A stretch of DNA of 64,000 nucleotides, from the NCBI GenBank assembly GCA_902782305.1, contig CACZMV010000001.1, forward strand, positions 1-64,000. The letters are read 5' to 3'. Below are positions 16,541-23,867 of this stretch, one piece after another (position 1 is the first letter of the stretch; the number at the start of each line of letters is the position of its first letter). The DNA comes from an uncultured Prevotellaceae bacterium. Lineage in GTDB: Bacteria > Bacteroidota > Bacteroidia > Bacteroidales > Bacteroidaceae. Below the pieces are notes generated by a model that saw only the letters and a program-made list of their open reading frames with translations, was not told the DNA's origin and did no database searches. Position numbers and translations under genes: made by a program.

Positions 16541-16548
16541 CAAAGTTA
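16541..16548 (-). promoter_or_regulatory. Promoter -7 box, small membrane protein operon
   Basis: TAACTTTG on the minus strand, 67 bp upstream of the ATG at 16473. The 21-bp dyad cluster B begins about 50 bp further upstream. Confidence 0.65.
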
Positions 16549-16600
16549 ACCTTTTTTCCCTCTCCCTCCAATTTTTTCGAGATAAAAATCACAAAACGAC

Positions 16601-16700
16601 AAATACTCTTGGAGTATTGAAAATTACTCTTGGAGTATTGAAAATTACTTTCGGAGTATTGATAAATACTTTCGGAGTAACGACTATTACTTTCCGAGTG
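16601..16700. repeat. 21-bp phased dyad repeat cluster B
   Basis: Five copies of the core ACTCTTGGAGT/ACTTTCGGAGT begin at 16605, 16626, 16647, 16668 and 16689, an exact 21-bp period. Each core is a short dyad (ACTC-GAGT type). The sequence is related to cluster D (TACTTCCGGAGTA). The cluster lies upstream of the promoter at 16541. The rest of 16549-16827 shows nothing else. Confidence 0.9.
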
Positions 16701-16827
16701 TCTTATACACCTTATTGCAACACAACATAAAGAGTGCAAGCGCAACTTTCGTTACGCCTGCATATAAAGATACAACTTATTTTAACATGTTGACGCAATC
16801 TTATATTTAAAAAAGGTTAAATACAAG

Positions 16828-16860
16828 AAAAAGGACTTGCTCGCAGGAGCAAATCCTTTT
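16828..16860 (-). terminator. Intrinsic terminator of tRNA-Leu
   Basis: On the minus strand AAAAGGATTTGCTC pairs with GAGCAAGTCCTTTTT around a CTGC loop and runs into T residues. It lies 11 bp behind the tRNA. Confidence 0.85.
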
Positions 16861-16870
16861 CTATCAGCAG

Positions 16871-16955
16871 TGCCGCGAGCGGGACTCGAACCCGCACAGC
16901 CCCAATTAGCCAAGGGATTTTAAGTCCCTCGTGTCTACCATTCCACCATCGCGGC
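16871..16955 (-). tRNA. tRNA-Leu (TAA)
   Basis: The 85-base gene folds as a type II tRNA: acceptor GCCGCGA/TCGCGGC, anticodon loop CTTAAAA with anticodon TAA, a long variable arm, T arm GCGGGTTCGAGTCCCGC and discriminator A. The CCA end is not encoded. Its promoter box TACCTTTG is at 16982-16989. Confidence 0.95.
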
Positions 16956-16981
16956 AGACCTGTTTGCTGATTTTTCGGATG

Positions 16982-16989
16982 CAAAGGTA
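16982..16989 (-). promoter_or_regulatory. Promoter -7 box, tRNA-Leu
   Basis: TACCTTTGCA on the minus strand, 27 bp before the tRNA 5' end. Confidence 0.7.
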
Positions 16990-17038
16990 GGGAAAAAATG
17001 GCAGTGTGCCAAATTTTTACTTATGTTTTTTACGAATA

Positions 17039-17584
17039 TTAATTCCAAGCTCGTATGGTAGTACCATCGAAAGAGCAGCTGTAGCGTCTTAAACTCTCAC
17101 CTTCTTCGCCACTGATAATATTGCCAGTATCAAGCAAATACGTGCGATTGCAACGGCTACAAATAACCTGCTGGCGATTGCCCGTCCAGTTCAAAGCCTT
17201 GAGCACAGAGCAATTGGGACAAGCGGCATCGTAGGCACGTGGTCCATCGAAATTGGTACATCCTATAATCAATCCAATGTCGTTGCTGGCGCCCAACTCA
17301 AAACGCAGTTCATTCTCGATAGCTGAGCGGATGATGTTATCTTCGTCAGCGACAGAGGGGTCGTTGCTCCTTACAAGCACATGGCGTGGAGTGGTCTTTC
17401 CATCGCCATGAGTGGTGACACGAGCATAGCTGCCAGGACTCTGTATGGTAGTAATCAGAATAGAGGAGGGATGATCTGTAGCGCTGAACAGAAACCAGCA
17501 ACGATACTCACGACTGATAGGGTCCTGGGCATTGCAAGCCCAGAACAACACCAATGCGGAGCATATGACAAACCAGTTTTTCAC
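17039..17584 (-). CDS. Lipoprotein with Rieske-like fold and four cysteines
   Basis: This 181-residue protein has a signal peptide ending in a lipobox-like LFWAC (Cys17). The C-terminal part follows the layout of a Rieske domain: AYDAACPNCS (Cys122, Cys125), then VICSRCNRTYLLDTG (Cys142, Cys145), then a SGEEGESLRRYSC turn-and-strand. In Rieske proteins the metal loops are CxH and CxxH; here both histidines are cysteine, so a [2Fe-2S] Rieske cluster is unlikely and a Cys4 zinc or iron site is more probable. It starts with GTG, overlapping the argH stop by 4 bp, and is last in the pyrE operon. Function unknown; the fold call is inference. Confidence 0.6.
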   Translation of the reverse strand: MKNWFVICSALVLFWACNAQDPISREYRCWFLFSATDHPSSILITTIQSPGSYARVTTHGDGKTTPRHVLVRSNDPSVADEDNIIRSAIENELRFELGASNDIGLIIGCTNFDGPRAYDAACPNCSVLKALNWTGNRQQVICSRCNRTYLLDTGNIISGEEGESLRRYSCSFDGTTIRAWN

Positions 17585-18918
17585 TTCAACAATTGTTTTT
17601 CAGCGTTGAGAACACGCTCGAAGGCGAAACCATCAAGGACATTCTGCATCAGGGCACTGATGCGGTCGTTGCAAAGATTGCCAATGGAGCCTTCGTGGGT
17701 GTGATGAATATCCTTGTTGGGACGGAAATTGCCAGCCTCAATGTCCAAGCCCACCTTCTTATAGGCATCGCGGAAGGGCATACCCTCAGCTGCCAAACGG
17801 TTCACTTCTTCGACACTGAACATCGGATCGTACATCGGATTGTCGAGAATATCCTCGCGTACCTCTATCTTATTTATAATATAAGCAGCCATCTGGAGAC
17901 AATCCTTCAGCTCATCGAAGGCAGGTAGGAACACTTCCTTGATAATCTGAAGGTCGCGGAAGTAGCCTACGGGCAGATTGTTCATGATAAGTGTTACCTG
18001 CTGGGGCAACGCCTGAATCTTGTTGCACTTGGCACGAATTAACTCGAAGACATCAGGATTCTTCTTGTGCGGCATGATGCTCGAACCCGTGGTGCACTCC
18101 TTGGGAAGCTTCACGAACGAGAAGTTCTGCGAATTGAACATACAGGCGTCGAAGGCCATCTTAGCCAATGTACCAGCAATCGTGGCGAGGGCAAACCCCA
18201 CATTACGCTCCATCTTGCCACGACCCATCTGGGCATAAACCACGTTATAATCCATCGAGTCGAAGCCCAAAAGGTCTGTTGTCATCTGACGATTCAAGGG
18301 GAACGAAGAACCATAGCCAGCAGCTGAGCCCAAAGGATTGCGATTGGTCATCTTATAAGCAGCCTGCAGGAACAGCATATCATCCGTCAATGACTCCGCA
18401 TAGGCACCAAACCAAAGTCCGAAGCTAGAAGGCATAGCCACCTGAAGATGCGTATAGCCAGGCATCAAGACGTTCTTATACTGATTGCTCTTCTGGATGA
18501 GTTCATCGAACAGTACCTTCACAGCATCAGCAATTTCCATCAACTCGTGACGAGTGAAGAGTTTCAAGTCAACCAACACCTGATCATTGCGAGAGCGACC
18601 TGAGTGAATCTTCTTACCCATATCGCCCAACTTGCGAGTAAGCATCAGTTCCACCTGCGAGTGAACATCCTCGATGCCCTCTTCAATAACGAACTCGCCA
18701 CGCTCACAAATCTGATAGATGTTCTTCAACTCAGCCAACAGCAAGGGCAGTTCGTCCTTGCCAATGAGTCCTATCGATTCGAGCATGGTGATATGAGCCA
18801 TCGAGCCCAATACGTCGTATTTGGCCAGATAGAGGTCCATCTCACGATCTCTGCCTACAGTGAAACGCTCAATCTCAGCATTCACCTCGAAGTTCTTTTC
18901 CCAAAGTTTGTTTGCCAT
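17581..18918 (-). CDS. argH: Argininosuccinate lyase
   Basis: This 445-residue protein splits argininosuccinate into arginine and fumarate. Fumarase/ASL-family motifs are present: SGRSRNDQVLVDLKLF, MPGYTHLQVAMP, the catalytic serine loop GSSIMPHKKNPDVFEL and DVHSQVE. Length is typical. It lies in the operon pyrE-SRPBCC-argH-Cys4 lipoprotein with overlaps of 1 and 4 bp at its ends, so translation is likely coupled. The link between arginine and pyrimidine synthesis is carbamoyl phosphate, though the operon holds no other arginine gene. Confidence 0.96.
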   Translation of the reverse strand: MANKLWEKNFEVNAEIERFTVGRDREMDLYLAKYDVLGSMAHITMLESIGLIGKDELPLLLAELKNIYQICERGEFVIEEGIEDVHSQVELMLTRKLGDMGKKIHSGRSRNDQVLVDLKLFTRHELMEIADAVKVLFDELIQKSNQYKNVLMPGYTHLQVAMPSSFGLWFGAYAESLTDDMLFLQAAYKMTNRNPLGSAAGYGSSFPLNRQMTTDLLGFDSMDYNVVYAQMGRGKMERNVGFALATIAGTLAKMAFDACMFNSQNFSFVKLPKECTTGSSIMPHKKNPDVFELIRAKCNKIQALPQQVTLIMNNLPVGYFRDLQIIKEVFLPAFDELKDCLQMAAYIINKIEVREDILDNPMYDPMFSVEEVNRLAAEGMPFRDAYKKVGLDIEAGNFRPNKDIHHTHEGSIGNLCNDRISALMQNVLDGFAFERVLNAEKQLLK

Positions 18919-19331
18919 TATACAAAAGGAATTTTTGACAATGCGTCTGCGATTTTCTCCACGCCATCCTGCAAAGGACCAGCAACCATTCCCTTCAGCA
19001 TAAAGGGGATGTCGGCCTGAACCGTTACCTTCATCTTGCTCTCAGTAGCAGTAACAGGAAGCACCTGAATCCACAGGTTGAAGGGCAGAGGCGACTGCAC
19101 AGTCTCAAACTTGATGCACTTGTTTTCCTCACGCTCAATGATGCGCAGTTTCAAGTCGCCAACAGGGGCTACATTCACGCTGACACTATCAGAATCGAAG
19201 GAGAAACTATTCAGCTTATCCTCAGGAATACGATCGCGAACACGCTCAAGATTGTTCAAATCGCTGATATTACGATACACATCCTCTACAGGATAAGGTA
19301 TCTGCTTAACGCTGCTTTCAAATTTAGTCAT
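18918..19331 (-). CDS. SRPBCC/START-like small protein
   Basis: This 137-residue protein begins MTKFESSVKQIPYPVEDVYR, the usual opening of polyketide-cyclase/SRPBCC proteins, and ends with a long helix (LQDGVEKIADALSKIPF). The family forms a helix-grip fold with a hydrophobic pocket for lipids or other ligands. It overlaps pyrE by 8 bp and argH by 1 bp. This placement next to pyrE is recurrent in Bacteroidales by recollection, but no ligand or reaction is known. Confidence 0.75.
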   Translation of the reverse strand: MTKFESSVKQIPYPVEDVYRNISDLNNLERVRDRIPEDKLNSFSFDSDSVSVNVAPVGDLKLRIIEREENKCIKFETVQSPLPFNLWIQVLPVTATESKMKVTVQADIPFMLKGMVAGPLQDGVEKIADALSKIPFV

Positions 19332-19962
19332 TCTGCTTCCAAGTACTTGGTGACTTGCGCCACTCGTTCAACACTTCTATTTCCTCTTTCTTGATATACC
19401 CTGTCTCTGCAGCCTGCTCCAAAACAGCATTATAGTCGCTGAGCGTTACCAAACGGACTCCAGCCTCGCGGAAAGCCTCTTCAGCAACAGGGAAACCATA
19501 GGTAAACGAAGCCACCATACCAATAACCTCGACACCATACTGGCGCAAAGCCTCAACAGCCTTCAGCGAAGAGCCACCCGTAGAAATCAGGTCCTCGACA
19601 ACGATAACCTTAGCACCCTTCTTCAGTTCGCCTTCCACCTGATTGCCCATACCATGATCCTTTGGCTTTGGACGAACGTAAGCATAAGGCAATCCCAACT
19701 CGTCAGCCACCAAAGCACCCTGAGCAATGGCACCTGTAGCTACACCAGCCACAGCCTCAGCCTCAGGAAACTCTGCCTGAATAGCATGACAGAGCTCGAG
19801 CTTTACAAACGAGCGGACATCCGCAAAGCCCAAAGTCTTGCGATTGTCAGTATAGATAGGTGACTTCCAACCAGAAGCCCATGTAAAAGGCTCGTTGGGT
19901 TGCAACTTGATGGCCTTGATGTCCATCAGTTTCTGTGCAAACTGTTTCTTGATATTATTCAT
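19324..19962 (-). CDS. pyrE: Orotate phosphoribosyltransferase
   Basis: This 212-residue protein makes OMP from orotate and PRPP in pyrimidine synthesis. The motifs are FTWASGWKSPIYTDNRKT (substrate loop), AYVRPKPKDHGMGNQVEG (mobile loop) and VIVVEDLISTGGSSLKA (PRPP-binding loop). The ATG at 19962 is chosen because the 33 codons upstream come from heptad-repeat DNA. The promoter box TACCTTTG is at 19981-19988, so the leader is short. First gene of the four-gene operon. Confidence 0.95.
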   Translation of the reverse strand: MNNIKKQFAQKLMDIKAIKLQPNEPFTWASGWKSPIYTDNRKTLGFADVRSFVKLELCHAIQAEFPEAEAVAGVATGAIAQGALVADELGLPYAYVRPKPKDHGMGNQVEGELKKGAKVIVVEDLISTGGSSLKAVEALRQYGVEVIGMVASFTYGFPVAEEAFREAGVRLVTLSDYNAVLEQAAETGYIKKEEIEVLNEWRKSPSTWKQND

Positions 19963-19980
19963 AATCCAATAATTTTGGCG

Positions 19981-19988
19981 CAAAGGTA
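19981..19988 (-). promoter_or_regulatory. Promoter -7 box, pyrE operon
   Basis: TACCTTTGCG on the minus strand, 18 bp before the pyrE ATG. A GTTGAGA heptad tract (reading CTCAAC on this strand) directly abuts it at 19995-20024. Confidence 0.75.
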
Positions 19989-19994
19989 CAAAAA

Positions 19995-20076
19995 AGTTGA
20001 GAGTTGAGAGTTGAAAGTTGAGAGTTTTTTCTATTGCGGCAGCAAATTTTTCACTTTTCACTTTTCACTTTTCATT
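19995..20076. repeat. Two heptad repeat tracts between divergent promoters
   Basis: GTTGAGA units (19995-20024) lie next to the pyrE promoter, and TTTTCAC units (20048-20076) lie next to the distal box of repeat E2. Each tract is pyrimidine-rich on the strand that is transcribed away from it. Confidence 0.7.
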
Positions 20077-20084
20077 TTTTTTCG

Positions 20085-20167
20085 TACCTTTGACGAACGT
20101 CGAAAGTACTTCCGTTCGAAAAAGTCCAAAATTCTTTTGGCTTTTTGCTCACTTATTCGTACCTTTG
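20085..20167 (+). repeat. Promoter-bearing structured repeat, copy E2
   Basis: Boxes TACCTTTG at 20085-20092 and 20160-20167 are 75 bp apart. Between them lie GTCGAAAGTACTTCCGTTCG, a central stem (AAAAAG-T-CCAAAA against TTTTGG-CTTTTT) and TTGCTCACTTATTCG. It is a close relative of E3 and E1. The proximal box is 20 bp upstream of the TPP riboswitch and is the probable promoter of the thiamine operon. Confidence 0.82.
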
Positions 20168-20186
20168 CAGCCGATTTAGCATAATG

Positions 20187-20269
20187 CTTGTCAAGGGGTG
20201 CTCACGGGTGTGGGCTGAGATGATACCCTCCAAACCTGATACGGGTAATGCCGACGTAGGGATGACAGA
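20187..20269 (+). ncRNA. TPP riboswitch (THI element)
   Basis: The conserved thi-box parts are present in order: GGGGTGC, GGGCTGAGATGATACCC, AACCTGAT, ACGGGTAATGCC and ACGTAGGGATG. The outer stem is TGTCA (20189-20193) with TGACA (20263-20267). It lies in the leader of the thiamine uptake operon and should switch it off when TPP binds. ACCCC at 20278-20282 can pair with the aptamer's GGGGT (20195-20199), a possible alternative fold; that mechanism is inference. Confidence 0.96.
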
Positions 20270-20317
20270 GTAACATAACCCCTTATTTTTAATGTATTAA
20301 TAAATAAGGTAAAAGAA

Positions 20318-22582
20318 ATGAGAAAGTTTTTCATGATGACAGTCTTGTGCGCATCATTGTCGCTGCAAGCTGCCGAACTGGACACGCTGAAGAGCGTGGA
20401 GCTGCAAGAAGTGGAGGTAATGGCTACACGTGCCACGAAAAAGACACCAATGGCATTCACCAACATGAACAAGGAACAACTGAAGGCCGTGAACTTCGGA
20501 CAGGATATCCCCTACCTGTTGTCGTTGACCCCTTCAGTGACCATGACCTCCGATGCTGGTAATGGTATTGGCTACACCTCGTTGCGCATTCGTGGTACAG
20601 ACCCTAGCCGTATCAACATCACAGCCAACGGCGTTCCCTTGAACGATGCGGAGAGTGCCCAGCTCTACTGGGTGAACATGGGCGACTTTGCCAGCAGTGT
20701 GCAGTCTATGCAGATTCAGCGTGGTGTAGGTACATCAACCAATGGTGCAGGTGCCTTTGGTGCTACGCTGAACATGCAGACGGAGAGCATTGGTATGGAA
20801 CCTTTCATCGGTCTGGACCTGAGCGGTGGTTCCTACTATAGCCACAAGGAGACCCTTCGTTTCGGCACAGGTTTGCTGAAGGGACGCTGGGGCATACAGG
20901 GACGTCTGTCGAACATCGGATCGAAGGGTTATCTGGACCGTGCCTCGACCAAGCTGAACAGCTATTTCCTCCAGGCAGGCTATTTTGGCGACAACACGGT
21001 GGTGAAATTCATCACCTTCAATGGTGAGGAGGAGACCTATCATGCCTGGAACTACACGTCGAAGTACGAGCAGAGCCTGTATGGACGCACGTATAACTCA
21101 TGTGGTGAGTATTACGACGAAGAGGGGAACAGGCGCTATTACGACAACCAGACAGATAACTACCATCAGCAGAACTACCAGCTGATATGGAACCAGCGAC
21201 TAACCCAGGAGCTGAACCTCAATGCTGCCTTGCACTACACCAGAGGTGATGGCTACTACGAGGAATACAAACGTAAGCGCACCCTGTTTGAGTACGACTT
21301 GGACAAGCAGATGACGTGGGCCAGTAGCGACCTGGTACGCCAAAAGAAGATGGCCAACGACTTCTATGGTGCAGTGGCGTCGATTGTCTATAACAACCAC
21401 CAGAACCTGCAGGCTGTACTGGGAGGTGGATGGAACAAGTATAAAGGCGACCACTATGGTCTGGTAACATGGGTGAAGAGTCCTGTAGATGCTCTAATGC
21501 CTAACCACAAATACTACGACGACAAGACGAAAAAAACCGATTTCAACGTCTATGGAAAGGTGACCTACGAAATCCTGCGCGGACTGAATGCCTACGTCGA
21601 TTTGCAATATCGCCATGTAGGTCTCAAGATGTATGGTCCTACCGATGAAATCGACTGGAATGTCAACAAGCGCATCGTCTATGACATGAAAGAGTCTTTC
21701 GACTTCTTCAATCCTAAAGTTGGCTTGAACTACGACATCACCCCCAACCACAAGGTTTTCGTGTCGTATGCCATTGCCCACAAGGAACCTACGCGTAACA
21801 ATTTCCAGAACAGTCTGAATGCCGGACTGGAGATGCCTAAAGCCGAGCGACTGAACGACCTGGAAGTGGGCTATAAATACCAAAGCAGGGTGTTCACGGC
21901 TGGTGCTAACCTCTACTGGATGGACTACAAGGACCAGTTCGTTTTGACTGGAGAAATCGACCAAATTGGCGAGGCTATCACACGCAACATGCCGAAAAGC
22001 TATCGTCTGGGTATCGAACTGGAGGCTGCCGTGAAACCTGTTGACTGGTTCCGTTGGGACATCAACGCCACCTGGTCGAAAAACCGTGTAAAAGACATCA
22101 CCGTGAAGTTGGCTGATGGCAGCGTGGCTAATCTTGGAAACCAACCGCTGGCCTTCTCGCCCGACTGGATAGCCAACAACATCTTCACCTTCAATTACAA
22201 AGGTATGAAAGCCAGCATCCAGAGCCAATATATCAGCAAGCAGTATCTGACGAATACTGGCTTCGAGAGTTATCGGACACTCGATGATAATGACAAGCCC
22301 ATAGATGTGGGCATGATGCTCGACGGACACTTCACTACCAACATTGACCTGTCGTATAACTTCAAGTTACCCAAGTTCGGCCTAAAGGATGCCACCGTCG
22401 GTGTGACACTCTACAACCTGTTCTCTGCCAAGTACGACAACAACGGATGGGCTTCTCCATGTTACGAAAAAGTAGATGGCAAGGTGGTTGCCACAGGCTG
22501 GGGTACCTCCGACCTGTATGAGGCTGGCTTTGCCCCCTCAGCGCCGTTTAACATGATGGCACACCTTTCTATAAATTTTTAA
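20318..22582 (+). CDS. TonB-dependent receptor for thiamine
   Basis: This 754-residue outer-membrane receptor has a signal peptide (MRKFFMMTVLCASLSLQAAE), a TonB-box-like stretch followed by VEVMATRATKKTP, a plug domain (residues 40-160: GIGYTSLRIRGTDPSRINIT, QIQRGVGTSTNGAGAFGATLN) and a 22-strand barrel ending in AHLSINF with the terminal Phe. The TPP riboswitch, PnuT and thiamine pyrophosphokinase in one operon identify the substrate as thiamine, as in Bacteroides thiamine acquisition loci. The stop is followed after 14 bp by pnuT. Confidence 0.93.
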   Translation: MRKFFMMTVLCASLSLQAAELDTLKSVELQEVEVMATRATKKTPMAFTNMNKEQLKAVNFGQDIPYLLSLTPSVTMTSDAGNGIGYTSLRIRGTDPSRINITANGVPLNDAESAQLYWVNMGDFASSVQSMQIQRGVGTSTNGAGAFGATLNMQTESIGMEPFIGLDLSGGSYYSHKETLRFGTGLLKGRWGIQGRLSNIGSKGYLDRASTKLNSYFLQAGYFGDNTVVKFITFNGEEETYHAWNYTSKYEQSLYGRTYNSCGEYYDEEGNRRYYDNQTDNYHQQNYQLIWNQRLTQELNLNAALHYTRGDGYYEEYKRKRTLFEYDLDKQMTWASSDLVRQKKMANDFYGAVASIVYNNHQNLQAVLGGGWNKYKGDHYGLVTWVKSPVDALMPNHKYYDDKTKKTDFNVYGKVTYEILRGLNAYVDLQYRHVGLKMYGPTDEIDWNVNKRIVYDMKESFDFFNPKVGLNYDITPNHKVFVSYAIAHKEPTRNNFQNSLNAGLEMPKAERLNDLEVGYKYQSRVFTAGANLYWMDYKDQFVLTGEIDQIGEAITRNMPKSYRLGIELEAAVKPVDWFRWDINATWSKNRVKDITVKLADGSVANLGNQPLAFSPDWIANNIFTFNYKGMKASIQSQYISKQYLTNTGFESYRTLDDNDKPIDVGMMLDGHFTTNIDLSYNFKLPKFGLKDATVGVTLYNLFSAKYDNNGWASPCYEKVDGKVVATGWGTSDLYEAGFAPSAPFNMMAHLSINF

Positions 22583-22596
22583 GTGAAAAGTGAAAA
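22583..22596 (+). repeat. Short heptad tract between TonB receptor and pnuT
   Basis: AAGTGAA-AAGTGAA fills the gap between the receptor stop and the pnuT start codon exactly. It is the reverse complement of the TTTTCAC tracts. Confidence 0.65.
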
Positions 22597-23172
22597 ATGA
22601 TGCTTGACTGGCTGGACATATTGACCACGATACTCGGCCTGATTTATATCTGGCTGGAGTATCGTGCTCATATCGCCCTGTGGGTGATAGGTATCGTGAT
22701 GCCTGCCCTGGACATCATCCTCTATTGGCAGCACGGGCTCTATGGTGACGCAGGAATGGCTTGTTACTACACCCTTGCAGCCTGCTACGGACTCTTTGTG
22801 TGGAAGTTCGTGAAGACAAACAAGAAGGAGGAGTCGCTCCCCATCACCCACATGCCTCTCAACAAGTATCTGCCCGCCACATTGTTCTTCTTTGCAGCAT
22901 GGGGCGCCACCTACTACGTGCTCATCACGTGGACCAACTCTACCGTTCCCCTACTCGACTCGTTCACCAATGCCCTGTCGTTTGTAGGCATGTGGGCGTT
23001 GGCCCGCAAATATATCGAGCAGTGGTTCTTCTGGATTGTCGTCGATGTTGTCTGCTGCGTGCTTTACGTACAGAAAGGTATTCCCTTCAAGGCTGGTCTC
23101 TACGGACTCTATGTCATCATCGCTATAGCAGGATATTTCAAATGGAAAAAAATTTCGACGCAGTCATCATAG
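22597..23172 (+). CDS. pnuT: PnuT thiamine transporter (PnuC family)
   Basis: This 191-residue inner-membrane protein has about seven hydrophobic helices. The PnuC-family layout is visible: LDILTTILGLIYIWLEY, the WQHGLYGDAGMACYY segment that corresponds to the substrate-binding region, and ARKYIEQWFFWIVVDVVC, where the family has WxxWxxxN/D. PnuT is the thiamine-specific branch, which carries the vitamin by facilitated diffusion and depends on trapping by phosphorylation. Its 3' end overlaps the kinase gene by 31 bp. Confidence 0.9.
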   Translation: MMLDWLDILTTILGLIYIWLEYRAHIALWVIGIVMPALDIILYWQHGLYGDAGMACYYTLAACYGLFVWKFVKTNKKEESLPITHMPLNKYLPATLFFFAAWGATYYVLITWTNSTVPLLDSFTNALSFVGMWALARKYIEQWFFWIVVDVVCCVLYVQKGIPFKAGLYGLYVIIAIAGYFKWKKISTQSS

Positions 23173-23753
23173 CTAACGGAGTGTTTCCCACCCACTCTAT
23201 ACCTTTAAATATCCTCCATCACACAGCACACCTTATTGCTTGCGACGGAGCCGTTATTCGTGCACCTCATGCAGATGTCGTTATCGGCGATGGCGACAGC
23301 GTGCCTGCTGAATACCATAACCGACTCATACAAATCAACGAACAGGAAGACAACGACCTGACCAAAGCCACTCGCTATAGTCTGTCACAAGGTTGGCACA
23401 AAATAGCCTACTTAGGCTGCACAGGCAAACGTGAGGACCACACCCTAGGTAACATCTCGCTACTGATGCGCTACTTCCGCGACATGAACGTCGAGGGAAT
23501 CATGTTCACCGACTACGGCTACTTTACCCCTGCAAAGGGTGACCACACCTTCTCCTCATTCAAAGGACAACAGGTTAGCATCTTCAACTTCGGAAGTACC
23601 AGAATCTCATCAGAAGGTCTGAAATGGGACGCCTATGCCTATGAGCAATGGTGGCAAGGCACCCTTAACGAGAGTCTTTCTACCACCTTTACCCTTCATG
23701 CCGATGGTTATTACATGGTGTACCAGACGTACGGAGTAAAGAACGGAAAGTAA
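23142..23753 (+). CDS. Thiamine pyrophosphokinase
   Basis: This 203-residue protein starts MEKNFDAVIIANGVFPTH within the end of pnuT. Motifs of the TPK family are LIACDGAV, DVVIGDGDSVP, EDNDLTKATRY, GCTGKREDHTLGNISLL (GxRxDHxxxN) and the C-terminal beta domain SIFNFGSTRISSEGLKWD. It turns thiamine plus ATP into TPP plus AMP, traps imported thiamine, and makes the riboswitch ligand that shuts its own operon. Longer in-frame starts run through the pnuT gene in another frame and are not used. Confidence 0.92.
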   Translation: MEKNFDAVIIANGVFPTHSIPLNILHHTAHLIACDGAVIRAPHADVVIGDGDSVPAEYHNRLIQINEQEDNDLTKATRYSLSQGWHKIAYLGCTGKREDHTLGNISLLMRYFRDMNVEGIMFTDYGYFTPAKGDHTFSSFKGQQVSIFNFGSTRISSEGLKWDAYAYEQWWQGTLNESLSTTFTLHADGYYMVYQTYGVKNGK

Positions 23754-23805
23754 AGGCGGTAACTAATCGTTTCTTTAGTACGCTTTGCTTTTGCAAAAGA
23801 AATTT

Positions 23806-23848
23806 TTCACTTTTCACTTTTCACTTTTCACTTTTTTTACTACCTTTG
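23806..23848 (+). promoter_or_regulatory. Heptad tract and argS promoter
   Basis: Four CACTTTT units (23806-23836) are followed at once by TACCTTTG (23841-23848), the -7 box of argS. The ATG is 20 bp further. The tract occupies the place where a -33 element would be. Confidence 0.75.
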
Positions 23849-23867
23849 CACCCAAAATTGAAGCAAG

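Noticed and set aside
16601..16700. CRISPR array
   Set aside because: The units are 21 bp with no separate unique spacers and no cas genes nearby; they are contiguous tandem dyads.
21494..22330. Open minus-strand frame of 278 codons
   Set aside because: Antisense to the thiamine TonB receptor; composition is that of a mirror frame.
22761..23141. N-terminal extension of the thiamine pyrophosphokinase frame
   Set aside because: These codons run out of frame through pnuT; the TPK domain starts at the ATG at 23142.
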